DNA of 64,000 nt from Permianibacter aggregans (GCF_009756665.1 NZ_CP037953.1:3720001-3784000); one strand, 5' to 3'. Shown: positions 35,383-46,028, numbered from the stretch's first letter. Notes: generated by a model not told the origin, from the letters alone. Made by a program: numbers and translations.

Positions 35383-38300
35383 ATGAATAACTGGCTGATT
35401 CCGGCGCTCAGTGTTGCCTATGTCGGTGTGCTGTTCGCCGTTGCCTGGTGGGGTGACCGCTTTGGCCTGCCGAAATCGCTGCAACGCTTTCGGCCCGTGT
35501 TGTTCAGTTTGACGTTGGCGGTGTACTGCACATCGTGGACGGTATATGGCGCCATCGGTTCTGCCATTCACGAAGGCTGGCGCTTCTTGCCGATTTACCT
35601 GGGGCCTTTGCTGTTGTTGCTATTCGGCGCCAACATTCTTGAGCGTCTGGCGCTGATCGGCAAAACCAAGAATATCGCGTCGATTTCCGACTTCATTTCC
35701 TCTCGTTATGGCAAATCGCGCCAGCTCGGCGCGTTGGCGGCGCTGATCGCCGTCGTCGGCGTGTTGCCGTACTTGGCCTTGCAATTCAAAGCGGTGTCAC
35801 TGAGTTTCGATGTGCTGACCGGACAGCAAAATGGCGCCAGCGGGTTATTCAGTGATACGGCGTTTTTTGTTGCCATTGGCATGGCCTTGTTCGCCATTTT
35901 GTTCGGCACGCGTCGTATTGAGGCAACCGAACACCATCGCGGTTTGATGTTGGCGGTGGCGACTGAGTCGGTGATCAAGCTGTTGGCGATGGTCGCCGTC
36001 GCGCTGTTTGCGCTGTACCAGCTCGGCAAGCTCGACAGCAACTGGAACCATTTGCTGCACGACCCGCGCTTGCAAATGCTGGCGGCGCCGAACGCTGTGC
36101 CGGCCGGTTTCTTCACTCATACATTGCTGGCGTTTGCCGCGCTGTTTTGTTTGCCGCGTCAGTTTCATGTCACGGTGGTCGAGTGTGAAGACACCCGCCA
36201 TATCAAAACCGCGCGCTGGATGTTTTCGGTGTACCTGCTGCTCGTGTGTTTGGCGGTGTTGCCGGTGGCGGCACTGGCGCTACTGCATCGCGAAGCGATT
36301 GGCATGACGCCCGACATGGCGATGCTGACGTTGCCACTTTATTTCGGCGCTGACTGGCTGGCGGTGTTGGCGTTTATCGGCGGTTTCTCGGCAGCGACTG
36401 GCATGGTGCTGGTGTCCACGGTCGCGCTGTCAACGATGATCAGCAACGATCTGGTCATGCCGTTGCTCTGGCGTTGGCGTTTGTTTGATGTGCCATCGCG
36501 ACAGGATTTGTCGGGCGTGCTGAAAACCGTGCGGCGCTTGTCGATTTTGTTGATCGCGCTGCTTGGTTATGGCTTTTATCGACTGATTGAACAGTTTGCT
36601 TATCTTGCTGATATTGGCTTGCTGGCATTTGCCGCCGCCGCGCAATTTGCACCGGTGTTGCTGGGTGGTTTGTATTGGAGCGGTGGCTCGCGGCGCGGCG
36701 CGATAGCCGGCTTGTTTGGCGGCTTCGTGGTGTGGAGTTACACGCTGCTGTTACCAACGTTGATTCAAGGCGGTGTCTGGCAAACCACTTTGCTGCAAGA
36801 AGGCTTGTTCAATATTTCCTGGCTGAAGCCGCAGGCGTTATTCGCGCTCGAAGGTTGGGACACGCTGACCCATGGTGTGTTCTGGAGTCTGATGGCCAAT
36901 ATCAGTTTGTATGTGATTGTCTCGCTGCGCACCCGGCCAAGCTTGCAGGAGCGCACCGACGCGGCGTTTTATCTGAACCCGTATGTCACGCCGGAAGGCG
37001 CACGCGAAGCCGAGCAGGCCGGTCGCTTGCGGGTCGGTGAATTGCGCGCGATTACCGCGCGCATCATCGGCGATGCCCAAGCCCTGAGTGTGTTCAGCGC
37101 TTATGCCGCGCAACGCGAAGAACCGCTCCAGGAAGACAAGCTTGCCGACCGCGGCTGGATTCGTTTTGCCGAGCGGACATTGGCCGGTGTGATGGGCGCG
37201 GCGTCATCGCGAATGATGCTGACCACCGCACTGCGCGGCACCGGTATGGATATCGGTCTGGTTATCGCTTTGCTCGATCAGTCTTCGCAGGAGCAGCGAT
37301 TCAACCGTGGCTTGTTGCAAACGATGATGGAAAATATTCCGCAGGCAATTTCTGTCGTCGATGCCGATATGCGCCTCGTCGCTTGGAACCGGCGCTATAC
37401 CGAAATGTTCGAGTACCCGGATGGCATGGTTTACATCGGTTGTCCGGTCGCGGAATTGATTCGCTATAACGCCGAACGCGGCGAGTGCGGACCGGGTGAT
37501 GTCGAACAGCATGTGCGCAAACGTTTGCACCATATGCGTATCGGCAGTGCTCACGTGTTTGAGCGCGTGCGGCCAGATGGTCGCGTCATTGAAATGCGCG
37601 GGCAGCCGTTGCCCGGTGGTGGTTTTGTCACGACGTTTACCGATATCACGCATTTCAAACAAGCCGAAGAAAACCTGCGCCAGTCCGAGCACGCGATTCG
37701 CGTGTACACCGATAACGTGCCGGTATTGCTGGCCTACATGGACATCCGCTTGACCTATCGCTTCGTCAATCGGGCCTATCTGGAATTGATTGGTAAAAGT
37801 CGTGAGCAAGTGCTCGGGCAAACGGCATATCAGGTGTTGTCATCGGAAGATATCGCCCGTCGCCAACCGTATATCGATGGCGTGTTGAAAGGCGAGCGTC
37901 AGGAATTTGAAATTCAGTTACGCAAAGCCGATGGCAGCCCGGTTTACGCTCTCGGTGCGTATTTGCCGCAGTTTGACACCAATCAACAGCAGCAAGGTTT
38001 TTACGTAATTTTTCAGGATATCTCTGCACGTCGGCGAGCCGAGCTGGCGCTGGCAGAAGCCAATATCGAGTTGGAGGCGCGGGTACAGGAGCGCACCGAA
38101 GCCTTGCAACAAGCGCTCGATGCCCAGGAAAAAGCCAAACAGGAAGCAATTCAGGCGAACCAGTCAAAAACCCGGTTTATCGCAGCCGCCAGTCACGACT
38201 TGTTGCAGCCATTGCATGCGGCGCGCTTGTTTACCACGGCGCTGAGCCAACATGATTCGGATGACCCGGAGCTATTCACGCTCAGCAAACAAATCGATGG

Positions 38301-39237
38301 TGCCTTGCGCGGGGCGGAAGAATTGTTGTCCGCGCTGCTCGATATTTCCCGGCTCGATAGCGGTGCGTTGACGGTCAATCGCACGGCATTTCCACTGGTG
38401 GAATTGTTTACTGATTTGCGTTTGCAGTTTGCGCCGTTGGCGGCGACACGCGGCATTCAGTTCGAATGCATCAACACCTCCGTTTGGGTGCAGAGCGATC
38501 GTCAAATGTTGCGCCGAATTTTGCAGAACTTTATCAGCAATGCCTTGCGCTACACCCGCAGCGGTCGTGTGCTGCTTGGTGTGCGTCGGCAAGCGCATTC
38601 GCTGCGCCTCGAAGTCTGGGATACCGGCCCCGGTATTGCGCCGGTGCATCTACGCAGCATTTTCGAAGAATTTCAGCGCACCGGTGAAATCTCGCCCTGG
38701 GGCGAGAAAGGCATGGGGTTGGGCCTGGCGATTTGCGAGCGGATGGCAAGGTTGCTGGGGCATGCCATTGGTGTGCAATCCGAGCTGGGGCACGGCAGCA
38801 TGTTTTACGTAGATGTGCCACGCGCCGAAGCGGCGTTCCCGACGCTTAACGAACCGATGCCAGTCAGCAAAGGTCAGGCACTGGATGGCTTGAAAGTGCT
38901 GTGCATCGACAATGAGCCCGATATTTTAATTGGCATGAAAGCCGTGCTTGGCAAATGGGGCTGCCAAGCCTTGCTGGCGCAAAACTCGATGGATGCCGAG
39001 ACGCAGATGTCTGCCCAGCCTGATGTCATCCTGGCTGATTTCCATCTCGGCGAAGCGGTCGACGGACTGGAGTTGCTGCTGAAGCTGAGCCAGGTCCACG
39101 GCACCCGCATCAGCGGTGCGTTGATTACTGCCGATCACAGTGAAGCGCTGGCGAAGCGGGCGAAAGAGGCGGGTGTCACGGTATTGCGTAAACCGGTTAA
39201 GCCGGGTGCGCTTCGGGCGTTTCTCAGCGCCAGGTAA
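35383..39237 (+). CDS. CrbS-like hybrid sensor kinase with SLC5/SSS transporter domain
   Basis: A 1284-residue protein. Residues 1-540 form a sodium:solute symporter-like domain (about 13 helices). Two PAS domains follow (about 645-760 and 770-890; MMENIPQAISVVDADMRLVAWNRRYTEMF, YTDNVPVLLAYMDIRLTYRFVNRAYLELIG), then a coiled coil, the HisKA domain (FIAAASHDLLQPLHAARLF, His938), the ATPase domain (DTGPGIAP, GMGLGLAI) and a C-terminal receiver with Asp1219 (VILADFHLG). This is the CrbS/CbrA-type layout. In Vibrio and Pseudomonas, CrbS with CrbR controls acetyl-CoA synthetase (the acetate switch). Location beside a CrbR-like gene, acsA and actP supports that role. Confidence 0.9.
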   Translation: MNNWLIPALSVAYVGVLFAVAWWGDRFGLPKSLQRFRPVLFSLTLAVYCTSWTVYGAIGSAIHEGWRFLPIYLGPLLLLLFGANILERLALIGKTKNIASISDFISSRYGKSRQLGALAALIAVVGVLPYLALQFKAVSLSFDVLTGQQNGASGLFSDTAFFVAIGMALFAILFGTRRIEATEHHRGLMLAVATESVIKLLAMVAVALFALYQLGKLDSNWNHLLHDPRLQMLAAPNAVPAGFFTHTLLAFAALFCLPRQFHVTVVECEDTRHIKTARWMFSVYLLLVCLAVLPVAALALLHREAIGMTPDMAMLTLPLYFGADWLAVLAFIGGFSAATGMVLVSTVALSTMISNDLVMPLLWRWRLFDVPSRQDLSGVLKTVRRLSILLIALLGYGFYRLIEQFAYLADIGLLAFAAAAQFAPVLLGGLYWSGGSRRGAIAGLFGGFVVWSYTLLLPTLIQGGVWQTTLLQEGLFNISWLKPQALFALEGWDTLTHGVFWSLMANISLYVIVSLRTRPSLQERTDAAFYLNPYVTPEGAREAEQAGRLRVGELRAITARIIGDAQALSVFSAYAAQREEPLQEDKLADRGWIRFAERTLAGVMGAASSRMMLTTALRGTGMDIGLVIALLDQSSQEQRFNRGLLQTMMENIPQAISVVDADMRLVAWNRRYTEMFEYPDGMVYIGCPVAELIRYNAERGECGPGDVEQHVRKRLHHMRIGSAHVFERVRPDGRVIEMRGQPLPGGGFVTTFTDITHFKQAEENLRQSEHAIRVYTDNVPVLLAYMDIRLTYRFVNRAYLELIGKSREQVLGQTAYQVLSSEDIARRQPYIDGVLKGERQEFEIQLRKADGSPVYALGAYLPQFDTNQQQQGFYVIFQDISARRRAELALAEANIELEARVQERTEALQQALDAQEKAKQEAIQANQSKTRFIAAASHDLLQPLHAARLFTTALSQHDSDDPELFTLSKQIDGALRGAEELLSALLDISRLDSGALTVNRTAFPLVELFTDLRLQFAPLAATRGIQFECINTSVWVQSDRQMLRRILQNFISNALRYTRSGRVLLGVRRQAHSLRLEVWDTGPGIAPVHLRSIFEEFQRTGEISPWGEKGMGLGLAICERMARLLGHAIGVQSELGHGSMFYVDVPRAEAAFPTLNEPMPVSKGQALDGLKVLCIDNEPDILIGMKAVLGKWGCQALLAQNSMDAETQMSAQPDVILADFHLGEAVDGLELLLKLSQVHGTRISGALITADHSEALAKRAKEAGVTVLRKPVKPGALRAFLSAR

Positions 39238-39340
39238 TCGACGTTGCGTCCCGAATCGATAGCCCTATAATCACGACCTGTCATTGACGCCTTCAACTCC
39301 TTCATCACCAGCGATATAGCGCTGTCAGGAAAAACGTTTC

Positions 39341-41335
39341 ATGTATTCTCGCGCCAGTATGGAGCAGGCCAGAAGCCTGCTCGCCGATCAGCAGCTTTCC
39401 GCGGCCCAACAACTGTTGTACACGCAACACCCACAACGTGATGCCGATGTCATGCTACGAGAGTTGCTGATCGGCGAGCGCAGGAATGAACAAGCCGCGC
39501 AGATCGCTACGCGGCTGACAATGGGTTCGGATGCCGAGGCATTAGTCAGTCAAGCGATATTGGCGCACTTTGCCGGCAGTTTGCCCGCTGCGGTTCAATG
39601 CTGCGAAAAGGCGCTGAAGATGCAACCGCAATTGGCCACAGCTCAGAATCATCTTGGCCGTGCACTGCACAATATGGGGCGACCCGAGCAGGCGCTTGCC
39701 GCGTTCAAGAGCGCTGTCGCTGCAGACAAACACTATGCGGAAGCTTGGCACAATCAAGGTCACGTATTACGTGCGCTTGGCCAGTTGCCGGACGCGATCA
39801 GCGTCTTTCAGCGAGCTTGCGAATTGGCGCCGGGTTATCGTTCTGCGCGATTGAATCTTGGCATCAGTTTGTTTGCCATGGAGCGCGGCCGCGAAGCGCT
39901 CGATTGTTTTGAACAATTGTTATCGCATGACGGCGACGATGTTGAGGCATTGATGAATGCCGGTCTAAGTTTGCATTTGTTGGGCCGGTTCGACGAGGCA
40001 AAAAAACGCTATCAACAAGCGCTTGCACTGGTACCAAAACACGCTACGGCCTGGTACTACTATGGCGTGTTGTTGAACGAGCTCCAGGAGACTTCCGCAG
40101 CAATGCAAGCGCTGCAAAAGGCCATTGAGCTGAACCCGCAGGATGTCGAAGCGTGGATTGAGCTAGCCGGAGTGCACGAGCAGAGCAATGAGTTAGAGAA
40201 GGCTGAACAAGCAGTGCGCCGAGCACAGACCACTGGCGCACAGCACCCTGCTTTACTGCTGGAGGTTGCCAAGCTGACCCGGCGCAAAGGACAGCCTGGC
40301 GACGCGGTCAAACTATTGCAACGGCTGGATGCCAGGCAGTTGCCGTCACGTCTCGCCCAGCAATACTTTTTTGAGCTGGGTTCGGCGTTGGATCGGGACA
40401 AGCAATACGAGCCCGCTTACCGCGCGTTTTTGCAGGGCAATCAGCTGGCGGCGAACAGTCAACGGCGACAAAGCGTCGATAAAGAAGCGTTTCCGGCGCT
40501 CTGTCAGCGCATTCAGAACTGGCTTGAACATAACCAAATTACCGCATCACTCTCCGCACCGGGCGAGCTGGGTGAAGATCTTTGTTTCATGATTGGTTTC
40601 CCGCGTTCTGGCACCACGCTGCTGGATACCATGTTGGCCGTACATCCGGATGTCGTGTCGATTGAAGAGCAAGCAACCCTGGAATGGGTGATTGCTCGTT
40701 TGAATGCGATCGGTGCAGGTTATCCGGAAAACCTCGATACGTTTAGCGAGCTGCAGTTGGACGAACTGCGCCAACTGTACCGGCAACGCCTTGCCTCAAT
40801 TCTGCCTCAGCGTCCATACAAGTTGATTGTCGACAAACTGCCGATGCGAACGATACATGCGGCGCTGATTCATCGATTGTTTCCGAAAGCGAAATTACTG
40901 TTTTCGCTGCGACATCCTTGCGATGTCGTACTGAGCAACTTCATGCAGCAGTACGCCGTCAATGAAGCGTTCGTGCACTTCGATACGCTGACGGATTGTA
41001 GCCGTACCTACGACCAGGTCATGCGGATTTGGCAGACGTTCGTTGAGCGCTATTCGCCGGATATGAAATACGTGCGATATGAAGCCTTGGTCAGCGACCC
41101 GCAAGCAGCATTACAACAGGTTTGCGATTTTCTCGGCATTGAGGCTCAGCAGTCCATGCTGGACAGGGATGCACGCTTGAACACCCGTGATCGCGTGCGC
41201 ACTAACAGTTATCAGCAAGTGGCTGAGCCGATTTATCTACGAGCATCGGGTCGTTGGCAACATTATCGAGCGCACCTGTTACCACACTTGCCGTTGCTGA
41301 AGCCGCATGTGGATTATTTGGGCTACGAGATTTGA
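39341..41335 (+). CDS. TPR-containing sulfotransferase-family protein
   Basis: A 664-residue protein. The N-terminal 350 residues are about nine to ten tetratricopeptide repeats (NHLGRALHNMGRPEQALAAFKSAV, WHNQGHVLRALGQLPDAISVFQRA, WYYYGVLLNELQETSAAMQALQKAI). The C-terminal part (about 415-664) is sulfotransferase-like with the PAPS 5'-phosphosulfate loop FMIGFPRSGTTLLDTML and the later LFSLRHPCDVVLSNFMQ. It would transfer sulfate to an unknown acceptor. It stands between the kinase and the regulator genes without obvious connection; its stop is 7 bp from that of the convergent regulator gene. Confidence 0.87.
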   Translation: MYSRASMEQARSLLADQQLSAAQQLLYTQHPQRDADVMLRELLIGERRNEQAAQIATRLTMGSDAEALVSQAILAHFAGSLPAAVQCCEKALKMQPQLATAQNHLGRALHNMGRPEQALAAFKSAVAADKHYAEAWHNQGHVLRALGQLPDAISVFQRACELAPGYRSARLNLGISLFAMERGREALDCFEQLLSHDGDDVEALMNAGLSLHLLGRFDEAKKRYQQALALVPKHATAWYYYGVLLNELQETSAAMQALQKAIELNPQDVEAWIELAGVHEQSNELEKAEQAVRRAQTTGAQHPALLLEVAKLTRRKGQPGDAVKLLQRLDARQLPSRLAQQYFFELGSALDRDKQYEPAYRAFLQGNQLAANSQRRQSVDKEAFPALCQRIQNWLEHNQITASLSAPGELGEDLCFMIGFPRSGTTLLDTMLAVHPDVVSIEEQATLEWVIARLNAIGAGYPENLDTFSELQLDELRQLYRQRLASILPQRPYKLIVDKLPMRTIHAALIHRLFPKAKLLFSLRHPCDVVLSNFMQQYAVNEAFVHFDTLTDCSRTYDQVMRIWQTFVERYSPDMKYVRYEALVSDPQAALQQVCDFLGIEAQQSMLDRDARLNTRDRVRTNSYQQVAEPIYLRASGRWQHYRAHLLPHLPLLKPHVDYLGYEI

Positions 41336-41342
41336 GTTTCGC

Positions 41343-42008
41343 TTATTCGTCTTCGACCACAATTAAGTGATGATTCGGCTCGATTTGTAAACGTGAGGCA
41401 GCAACAACAGCCTGGGTGCGGTTAGTGACGCCGAGTTTTTTCATGATCGCGGTCATATGGGCTTTGACGGTCGCTTCCGATACGCCCAAATCGTAGGCGA
41501 TTTGTTTGTTCAGCGAACCATCGGCCAGCATCATCAGCACCCGGAACTGATGGGGAGTCAGTTCCTTGATGCGGCGAGCGATTTCGGCTTCTTCCTGGGC
41601 GATTGAGGTAGTTTTGTCATCGATGCCGGCTGGCAACCAGACTTCACCATCGAGCACGGCCCGTATCGCCGATGACATGGTTTCCGGCGCGGTGTTTTTC
41701 GGGATGTAGGCGCTGGCGCCGTGACCGATGGCGCGTTGCATGATGGCCGGATCTTCGTTACCAGAGATCACGATCACCGGTAATCCGGGTTGTGCGGCGC
41801 GAATATGAATGAGCGCCGAGAAGCCTTTGGCGCCCGGCATATGCAAATCGAGCAGCAGTAAATCGGCGTCGCTGTGCTGTTCGAGCAACGCATAAAGCGC
41901 CGCGACCGAATCGGCATCGAAGACTTCGGCCTGCTCGATGCTGAATTCGATCGCGCGTTTCAGCGCGTCGCGGAATAGCGGGTGGTCGTCGGCCAGCAAG
42001 ACTTTCAT
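41343..42008 (-). CDS. LuxR/NarL-type response regulator (CrbR-like)
   Basis: A 221-residue regulator: receiver domain (about 1-120; ADDHPLFRDAL, phospho-acceptor Asp in LLLLDLHMPG, Lys in YIPKNTAPE) and a C-terminal LuxR helix-turn-helix (LTPHQFRVLMMLADGSLNKQIAYDLGVSEATVKAHMTAIMKKLGV). It is probably the partner of the CrbS-like kinase and activator of acsA, which lies downstream on the same strand side. The pairing is inferred from gene neighbourhood. Confidence 0.88.
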   Translation of the reverse strand: MKVLLADDHPLFRDALKRAIEFSIEQAEVFDADSVAALYALLEQHSDADLLLLDLHMPGAKGFSALIHIRAAQPGLPVIVISGNEDPAIMQRAIGHGASAYIPKNTAPETMSSAIRAVLDGEVWLPAGIDDKTTSIAQEEAEIARRIKELTPHQFRVLMMLADGSLNKQIAYDLGVSEATVKAHMTAIMKKLGVTNRTQAVVAASRLQIEPNHHLIVVEDE

Positions 42009-42072
42009 CGTCGATCAACTCTTTCAAGTGAACATCTGAAAACCATGGCACTGAGTGCTCAATACGTTGGCT

Positions 42073-42266
42073 GTGCGAATGAATTCGCACCTACCGAGTT
42101 GGGTAGGTCCGGATTCATTCGGACAGGATGGTCCGGGTTATCGTGCGAATGAACTCGCACCTACTGATTTTGGCAGGTGCGGATTCTTCCGAACAGGGTT
42201 GTACGGGTTGTTGTGTGAATGAATTCGAACCTGCCGAGCTTGGTAGGTCCGGATTCTTCCGGACAT
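42073..42266. repeat. 70-bp tandem repeat, nearly three copies
   Basis: Units start at 42073, 42143 and 42213, exactly 70 bp apart; the third is shortened. Each has three small palindromes: GTGCGAATGAATTCGCAC, CTACC...GGTAG and TCCGGATTC.TTCCGGA-like. Copies differ at many bases but keep most pairings. The repeat fills most of the gap between the acsA stop and the regulator's start. Confidence 0.85.
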
Positions 42267-42279
42267 TTCCATCGTTCGG

Positions 42280-44235
42280 TTACTTGCCTGACTTCAGTTT
42301 ATGCGCGCCATCAAGCAATTGATCGACAACGGCCGGATCGGCCAGCGTCGAGGTGTCGCCGAGATTTTCGGTTTCATCGGCGGCGATTTTACGCAGGATG
42401 CGGCGCATGATTTTTCCCGAGCGGGTTTTCGGCAAACCACTGGCCCATTGAATGACATCGGGTGTGGCAATTGGGCCGATTTCGCGGCGTACCCAGTCGA
42501 TCAGCTCTTTACGCAGTGTGGCGTCACCTTCGACACCCACTTGCAGCGTCACGTAGGCGTAAATGCCCTGGCCTTTGATGTCATGCGGCATGCCAACGAC
42601 CGCAGCTTCGGCGACTTTCGGGTGCGCAACCAGCGCGCTTTCCACTTCGGCGGTGCCGAGACGGTGACCGGATACGTTCAGCACGTCGTCGACGCGACCA
42701 GTGATCCAGTAATAACCATCTTCATCGCGGCGAGCGCCATCGCCGGTGAAATAGCGACCGGGGAAGGTCGAGAAATAGGTTTCAATGAAGCGCTTGTGAT
42801 CGCCGTAAACGGTGCGCATTTGCCCCGGCCAGGAATCCTTGATGATCAGGTTACCTTCGCAGGCGCCGGTCAGTTCCTTGCCTTCGCCATCGACAATTGC
42901 CGGTTCAACGCCAAACAGCGGTTTCGTGGCTGAGCCTGGCTTCAGCGGCGTCGCCCCTGGCAACGGCGAAATCAGCATGCCGCCGGTTTCGGTTTGCCAC
43001 CAGGTATCGACAATCGGGCAGCGTGACTCGCCCACCACTTCGTAATACCAGCGCCATGCTTCCGGGTTGATCGGCTCACCGACAGAGCCGAGCAGACGCA
43101 GTGATTTGCGATTCGACAAACGCACCCACTGATCGCCTTCACGCATCATGGCGCGGATCGCGGTCGGCGCCGTGTAGAGAATGGTGATTTGGTGTTTATC
43201 GACGACCTGGCCGATGCGGCTCCAGTCCGGGTAGTTTGGTACGCTTTCGAAAAATACCGTGCTGGCGCCATTCGACAGCGCGCCATACAGCAGATAACTG
43301 TGGCCAGTAATCCAGCCAACATCGGCGGTACACCAGTAAATATCATCCGGTTTGATATCGAACACATGCCGGAACGTGTGCGTGACGTAAACGAGGTAGC
43401 CGCCGGTGGTGTGCAGCACGCCTTTCGGTTTGCCGGTGGAGCCGGAGGTGTACAGGATGAACAGCGGATCTTCAGCGTCCATCACTTCCGGTTCGCATTG
43501 CGTCGATTCGCCAACCAGTAAATCGTGGTACCAGACGTCGCGCTGGGTTTTCCAGGAAATCTCGCCGCCGGTACGACGCACGACGATGACGTTCTTGACG
43601 CCGGAACACTCGCTGCGCGCCAGCGCCGCATCGACGTTGGCTTTCAATGGAATTTTCTTGCCACCGCGCAGGCCTTCGTCGGCAGTGATGACGATGGATG
43701 AATCGCAATCGGCGATGCGGCCGGCCAATGAATCCGGTGAGAAGCCGCCGAATACAACTGAGTGCACGGCGCCGATGCGGGCACAAGCGAGCATCGCGAC
43801 CGCCGCTTGCGGCACCATCGGCATGTAAATCGTGACCCGATCGCCTTTCTTGACGCCGAGCCTGCGCATCGCGTTGCCTAGACGGCACACTTCCGCGAGC
43901 AATTCGCGATAGGAAATATAACGATGCTCGGCCGGGTGATCACCTTCCCAAATGATCGCGGTGCGATCCGGATGTTTGGCAACATGACGATCGAGGCAGT
44001 TGTAACTTAAGTTCAGCGTGCCGTCTTCATACCACTTGATGAACAGATCATTGGCGTCCCAGGACACGTTCTTGACTTTGCTGTAGCTGCGATACCAGTC
44101 GACGCATTTGCCGATCTCACCCCAATAAGCATCCGGGTCGGTAATCGAGTGTTGATAATCTTTTTTGTATTGCTCGGCGGAAACGGAAGCGTCGCGGGCA
44201 AAGTCTTCAGGAACGGGGTAAATGCTCTGTGTCAT
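42280..44235 (-). CDS. acsA: Acetyl-CoA synthetase (acetate-CoA ligase)
   Basis: A 651-residue AMP-forming ligase that makes acetyl-CoA from acetate, ATP and CoA. Visible motifs: the P-loop-like [71 protein letters not shown] and the C-terminal [16 protein letters not shown], whose lysine is the usual acetylation control site. Length equals that of E. coli Acs (652). GGAG precedes the ATG. Neighbouring CrbS/CrbR-like genes are its likely regulators and ActP its supplier. Confidence 0.97.
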   Translation of the reverse strand: MTQSIYPVPEDFARDASVSAEQYKKDYQHSITDPDAYWGEIGKCVDWYRSYSKVKNVSWDANDLFIKWYEDGTLNLSYNCLDRHVAKHPDRTAIIWEGDHPAEHRYISYRELLAEVCRLGNAMRRLGVKKGDRVTIYMPMVPQAAVAMLACARIGAVHSVVFGGFSPDSLAGRIADCDSSIVITADEGLRGGKKIPLKANVDAALARSECSGVKNVIVVRRTGGEISWKTQRDVWYHDLLVGESTQCEPEVMDAEDPLFILYTSGSTGKPKGVLHTTGGYLVYVTHTFRHVFDIKPDDIYWCTADVGWITGHSYLLYGALSNGASTVFFESVPNYPDWSRIGQVVDKHQITILYTAPTAIRAMMREGDQWVRLSNRKSLRLLGSVGEPINPEAWRWYYEVVGESRCPIVDTWWQTETGGMLISPLPGATPLKPGSATKPLFGVEPAIVDGEGKELTGACEGNLIIKDSWPGQMRTVYGDHKRFIETYFSTFPGRYFTGDGARRDEDGYYWITGRVDDVLNVSGHRLGTAEVESALVAHPKVAEAAVVGMPHDIKGQGIYAYVTLQVGVEGDATLRKELIDWVRREIGPIATPDVIQWASGLPKTRSGKIMRRILRKIAADETENLGDTSTLADPAVVDQLLDGAHKLKSGK

Positions 44236-44400
44236 GTCGGGCCAACTCCTTGTTTGATCTTTAATGTTGCAGTGCCAAGTGTCCCAGCCGGGGGAGGTCA
44301 GTTCCCATTCGACCTTGGTCTAGTCTCGACCATTGGAGAATAGTCGGTACGAGTTGGGATGGTTATACCGTTAGCGCCACGCAACGGAGGAGATAACAGC

Positions 44401-45546
44401 ATGACAAGACCACTCGGGGCACTCTCATTGGCCATTATTGCCGCCTGCGGCAGCACAGCGGTAATGGCAGAAACGAATACCACATTCACCTACGGCGGAT
44501 TCATCAAGCTGGAGGCGATGCATTCCGATTTTAGCGCAGGACGGGTCGGCACGGGGGCAGGACGTGATTTTTATGTACCGAGCAGCATTCCGGTCGGAAC
44601 GGGTGACAGTTATAGCGCGTTTGACGCACACGCCAAGCAAACGCGTTTCAACTTTGGCACGACCACGACATTCGACAATGGTGAAAAAATCCAGACCTTT
44701 CTGGAAATGGATTTCATGGTTACTGCAGACGGAAACGAGCGCTCAACCAACGGTTATGAGCCGGAGCTGCGTCATGCCTGGGTGAAATGGGGCAACTGGC
44801 TGGCCGGCCAGAGTTGGAGCAACTTCATGGACGTCGGCGTGCTGCCAGAGGCGGTCGATTTCATTGGTCCATCGGAATCGACGGTGTTCGTACGCCAAGC
44901 GCAGCTTCGTTACACCAGTGGTGCATTTACGGTTTCGCTGGAGAATCCGGAAACCACCGTCAACCCATTCCAGACTAGCAGTTCGGTTGCCACTGATGAC
45001 AATGCGCTGCCGGACGTCGTTCTGCGCTACAACATCAAAACTGACTGGGGTCATATCGGCGTCGCCGGTTTGTTGCGCCAGCTTGGTGAGGATAATGGTG
45101 CATTTGACTCTACTGAAACCGGTTTTGGTGTCGCGCTGAGTTCAAAAATCATGTTGAATGATCGCAATGATCTGCGCATGGCGGTCAACTATGGTTCCGG
45201 TATTGGCCGCTATGTCGGCATCAATACCATTCAGGACGCCGTGCGCGATGCCAGCGGAGATTTGGATGCCATTGACCTGTTCTCGGCGTTCATTGCCTGG
45301 CGGCATGTTTGGGGTGGCGATTGGCGCTCAACATTCAGTTATTCGATATTGGCGGCGGATAACGACTCGGCGTTGACGGCCGGGACTACGACTTCTGATG
45401 TCAATTCGATTCGGGTTAACTTGATTAATTCGCCAATGCCAAAACTGGATGTTGGGGTGGAATTGTCACACGCCGTGCGGGAAACCGAGAATGGGGCTGA
45501 TGGGGATTTGGATCGGATTCATTTTATGGTGGTTTATAAGTTTTGA
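44401..45546 (+). CDS. DcaP-like trimeric outer-membrane porin
   Basis: A 381-residue protein from the ATG at 44401 with GGAGGAG upstream. A signal peptide ends near residue 23 (VMA-E). The mature part begins TTFTYGGFIKLEAMHSDFSAG, with KQTRFNFGTTTTF and LEMDFM, typical of DcaP-like 16-strand porins, and ends in YKF. Such porins pass dicarboxylates or other small carboxylates. It is divergent from acsA across 165 bp, so it may be co-regulated with acetate use. Confidence 0.87.
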   Translation: MTRPLGALSLAIIAACGSTAVMAETNTTFTYGGFIKLEAMHSDFSAGRVGTGAGRDFYVPSSIPVGTGDSYSAFDAHAKQTRFNFGTTTTFDNGEKIQTFLEMDFMVTADGNERSTNGYEPELRHAWVKWGNWLAGQSWSNFMDVGVLPEAVDFIGPSESTVFVRQAQLRYTSGAFTVSLENPETTVNPFQTSSSVATDDNALPDVVLRYNIKTDWGHIGVAGLLRQLGEDNGAFDSTETGFGVALSSKIMLNDRNDLRMAVNYGSGIGRYVGINTIQDAVRDASGDLDAIDLFSAFIAWRHVWGGDWRSTFSYSILAADNDSALTAGTTTSDVNSIRVNLINSPMPKLDVGVELSHAVRETENGADGDLDRIHFMVVYKF

Positions 45547-46028
45547 TTTTCTGGTTTGCTTCAGCACTTGAGTTACTTTTGACTTTTGAGAATGCCGGGA
45601 TTCGCCCCGGCGGTCGCCCTACTTTTGTACAGCACATCCATGTGCTGTACCTTTCAGGTTTGCACGAAAAAGCGCTCCTGCGCTTTTTTCTTGCTCGTGC
45701 AAGAAAAGTAGGCAAAAGAAGCACGCCCCGAAGCGCCAGGTGAGTTGCGTTGCTTCGACCAGGCAGCTCCGGCAACAAGCACTCTCCGGCTCGGGCCGCA
45801 CTGACGCGGCATCCATGCCTTATCAGTGCTACGCCAGCACCCCGGGGCTTCGCAGAGCTCAGCCCGTTCGCGCGGCGCGAAGTACATTGGTACTTCGCTA
45901 TTTATCCGCGCGAACCCCAGCTGGCGTACCCGGCCTCCGAATGCTCGTTGCCGGCTGGCGCATACGGGGACCCCATTGTTTCTTTTCGATGTAGGTGGCT
46001 TCGTTCCTTTCAAGACACGAACATTCAA
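45547..46028. other. 482-bp intergenic region rich in hairpins
   Basis: No convincing gene. It has a perfect 11-bp-stem palindrome (45627-45650, GTACAGCACAT/ATGTGCTGTAC) and a terminator-like hairpin AAAAAGCGC-TCCT-GCGCTTTTT (45667-45688), itself nested between TTGCACGA and TCGTGCAA (45659-45701). The rest (45700-46000) has AAGAAAAGTAGGCAAAAGAAG, a sequence I know as a common intergenic repeat type in proteobacteria. Short open frames here have no codon bias or ribosome sites. Confidence 0.6.
45659..45701 (+). terminator. Nested hairpin, probable terminator of the porin gene
   Basis: Outer stem TTGCACGA/TCGTGCAA, inner stem AAAAAGCGC/GCGCTTTTT with a T-run (45684-45689). It is 110 bp downstream of the porin stop. 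Confidence 0.55.

Noticed and set aside
42128-42410. Small open frames in the gap between crbR and acsA
   Set aside because: They are made by the 70-bp tandem repeat and the antisense of acsA.
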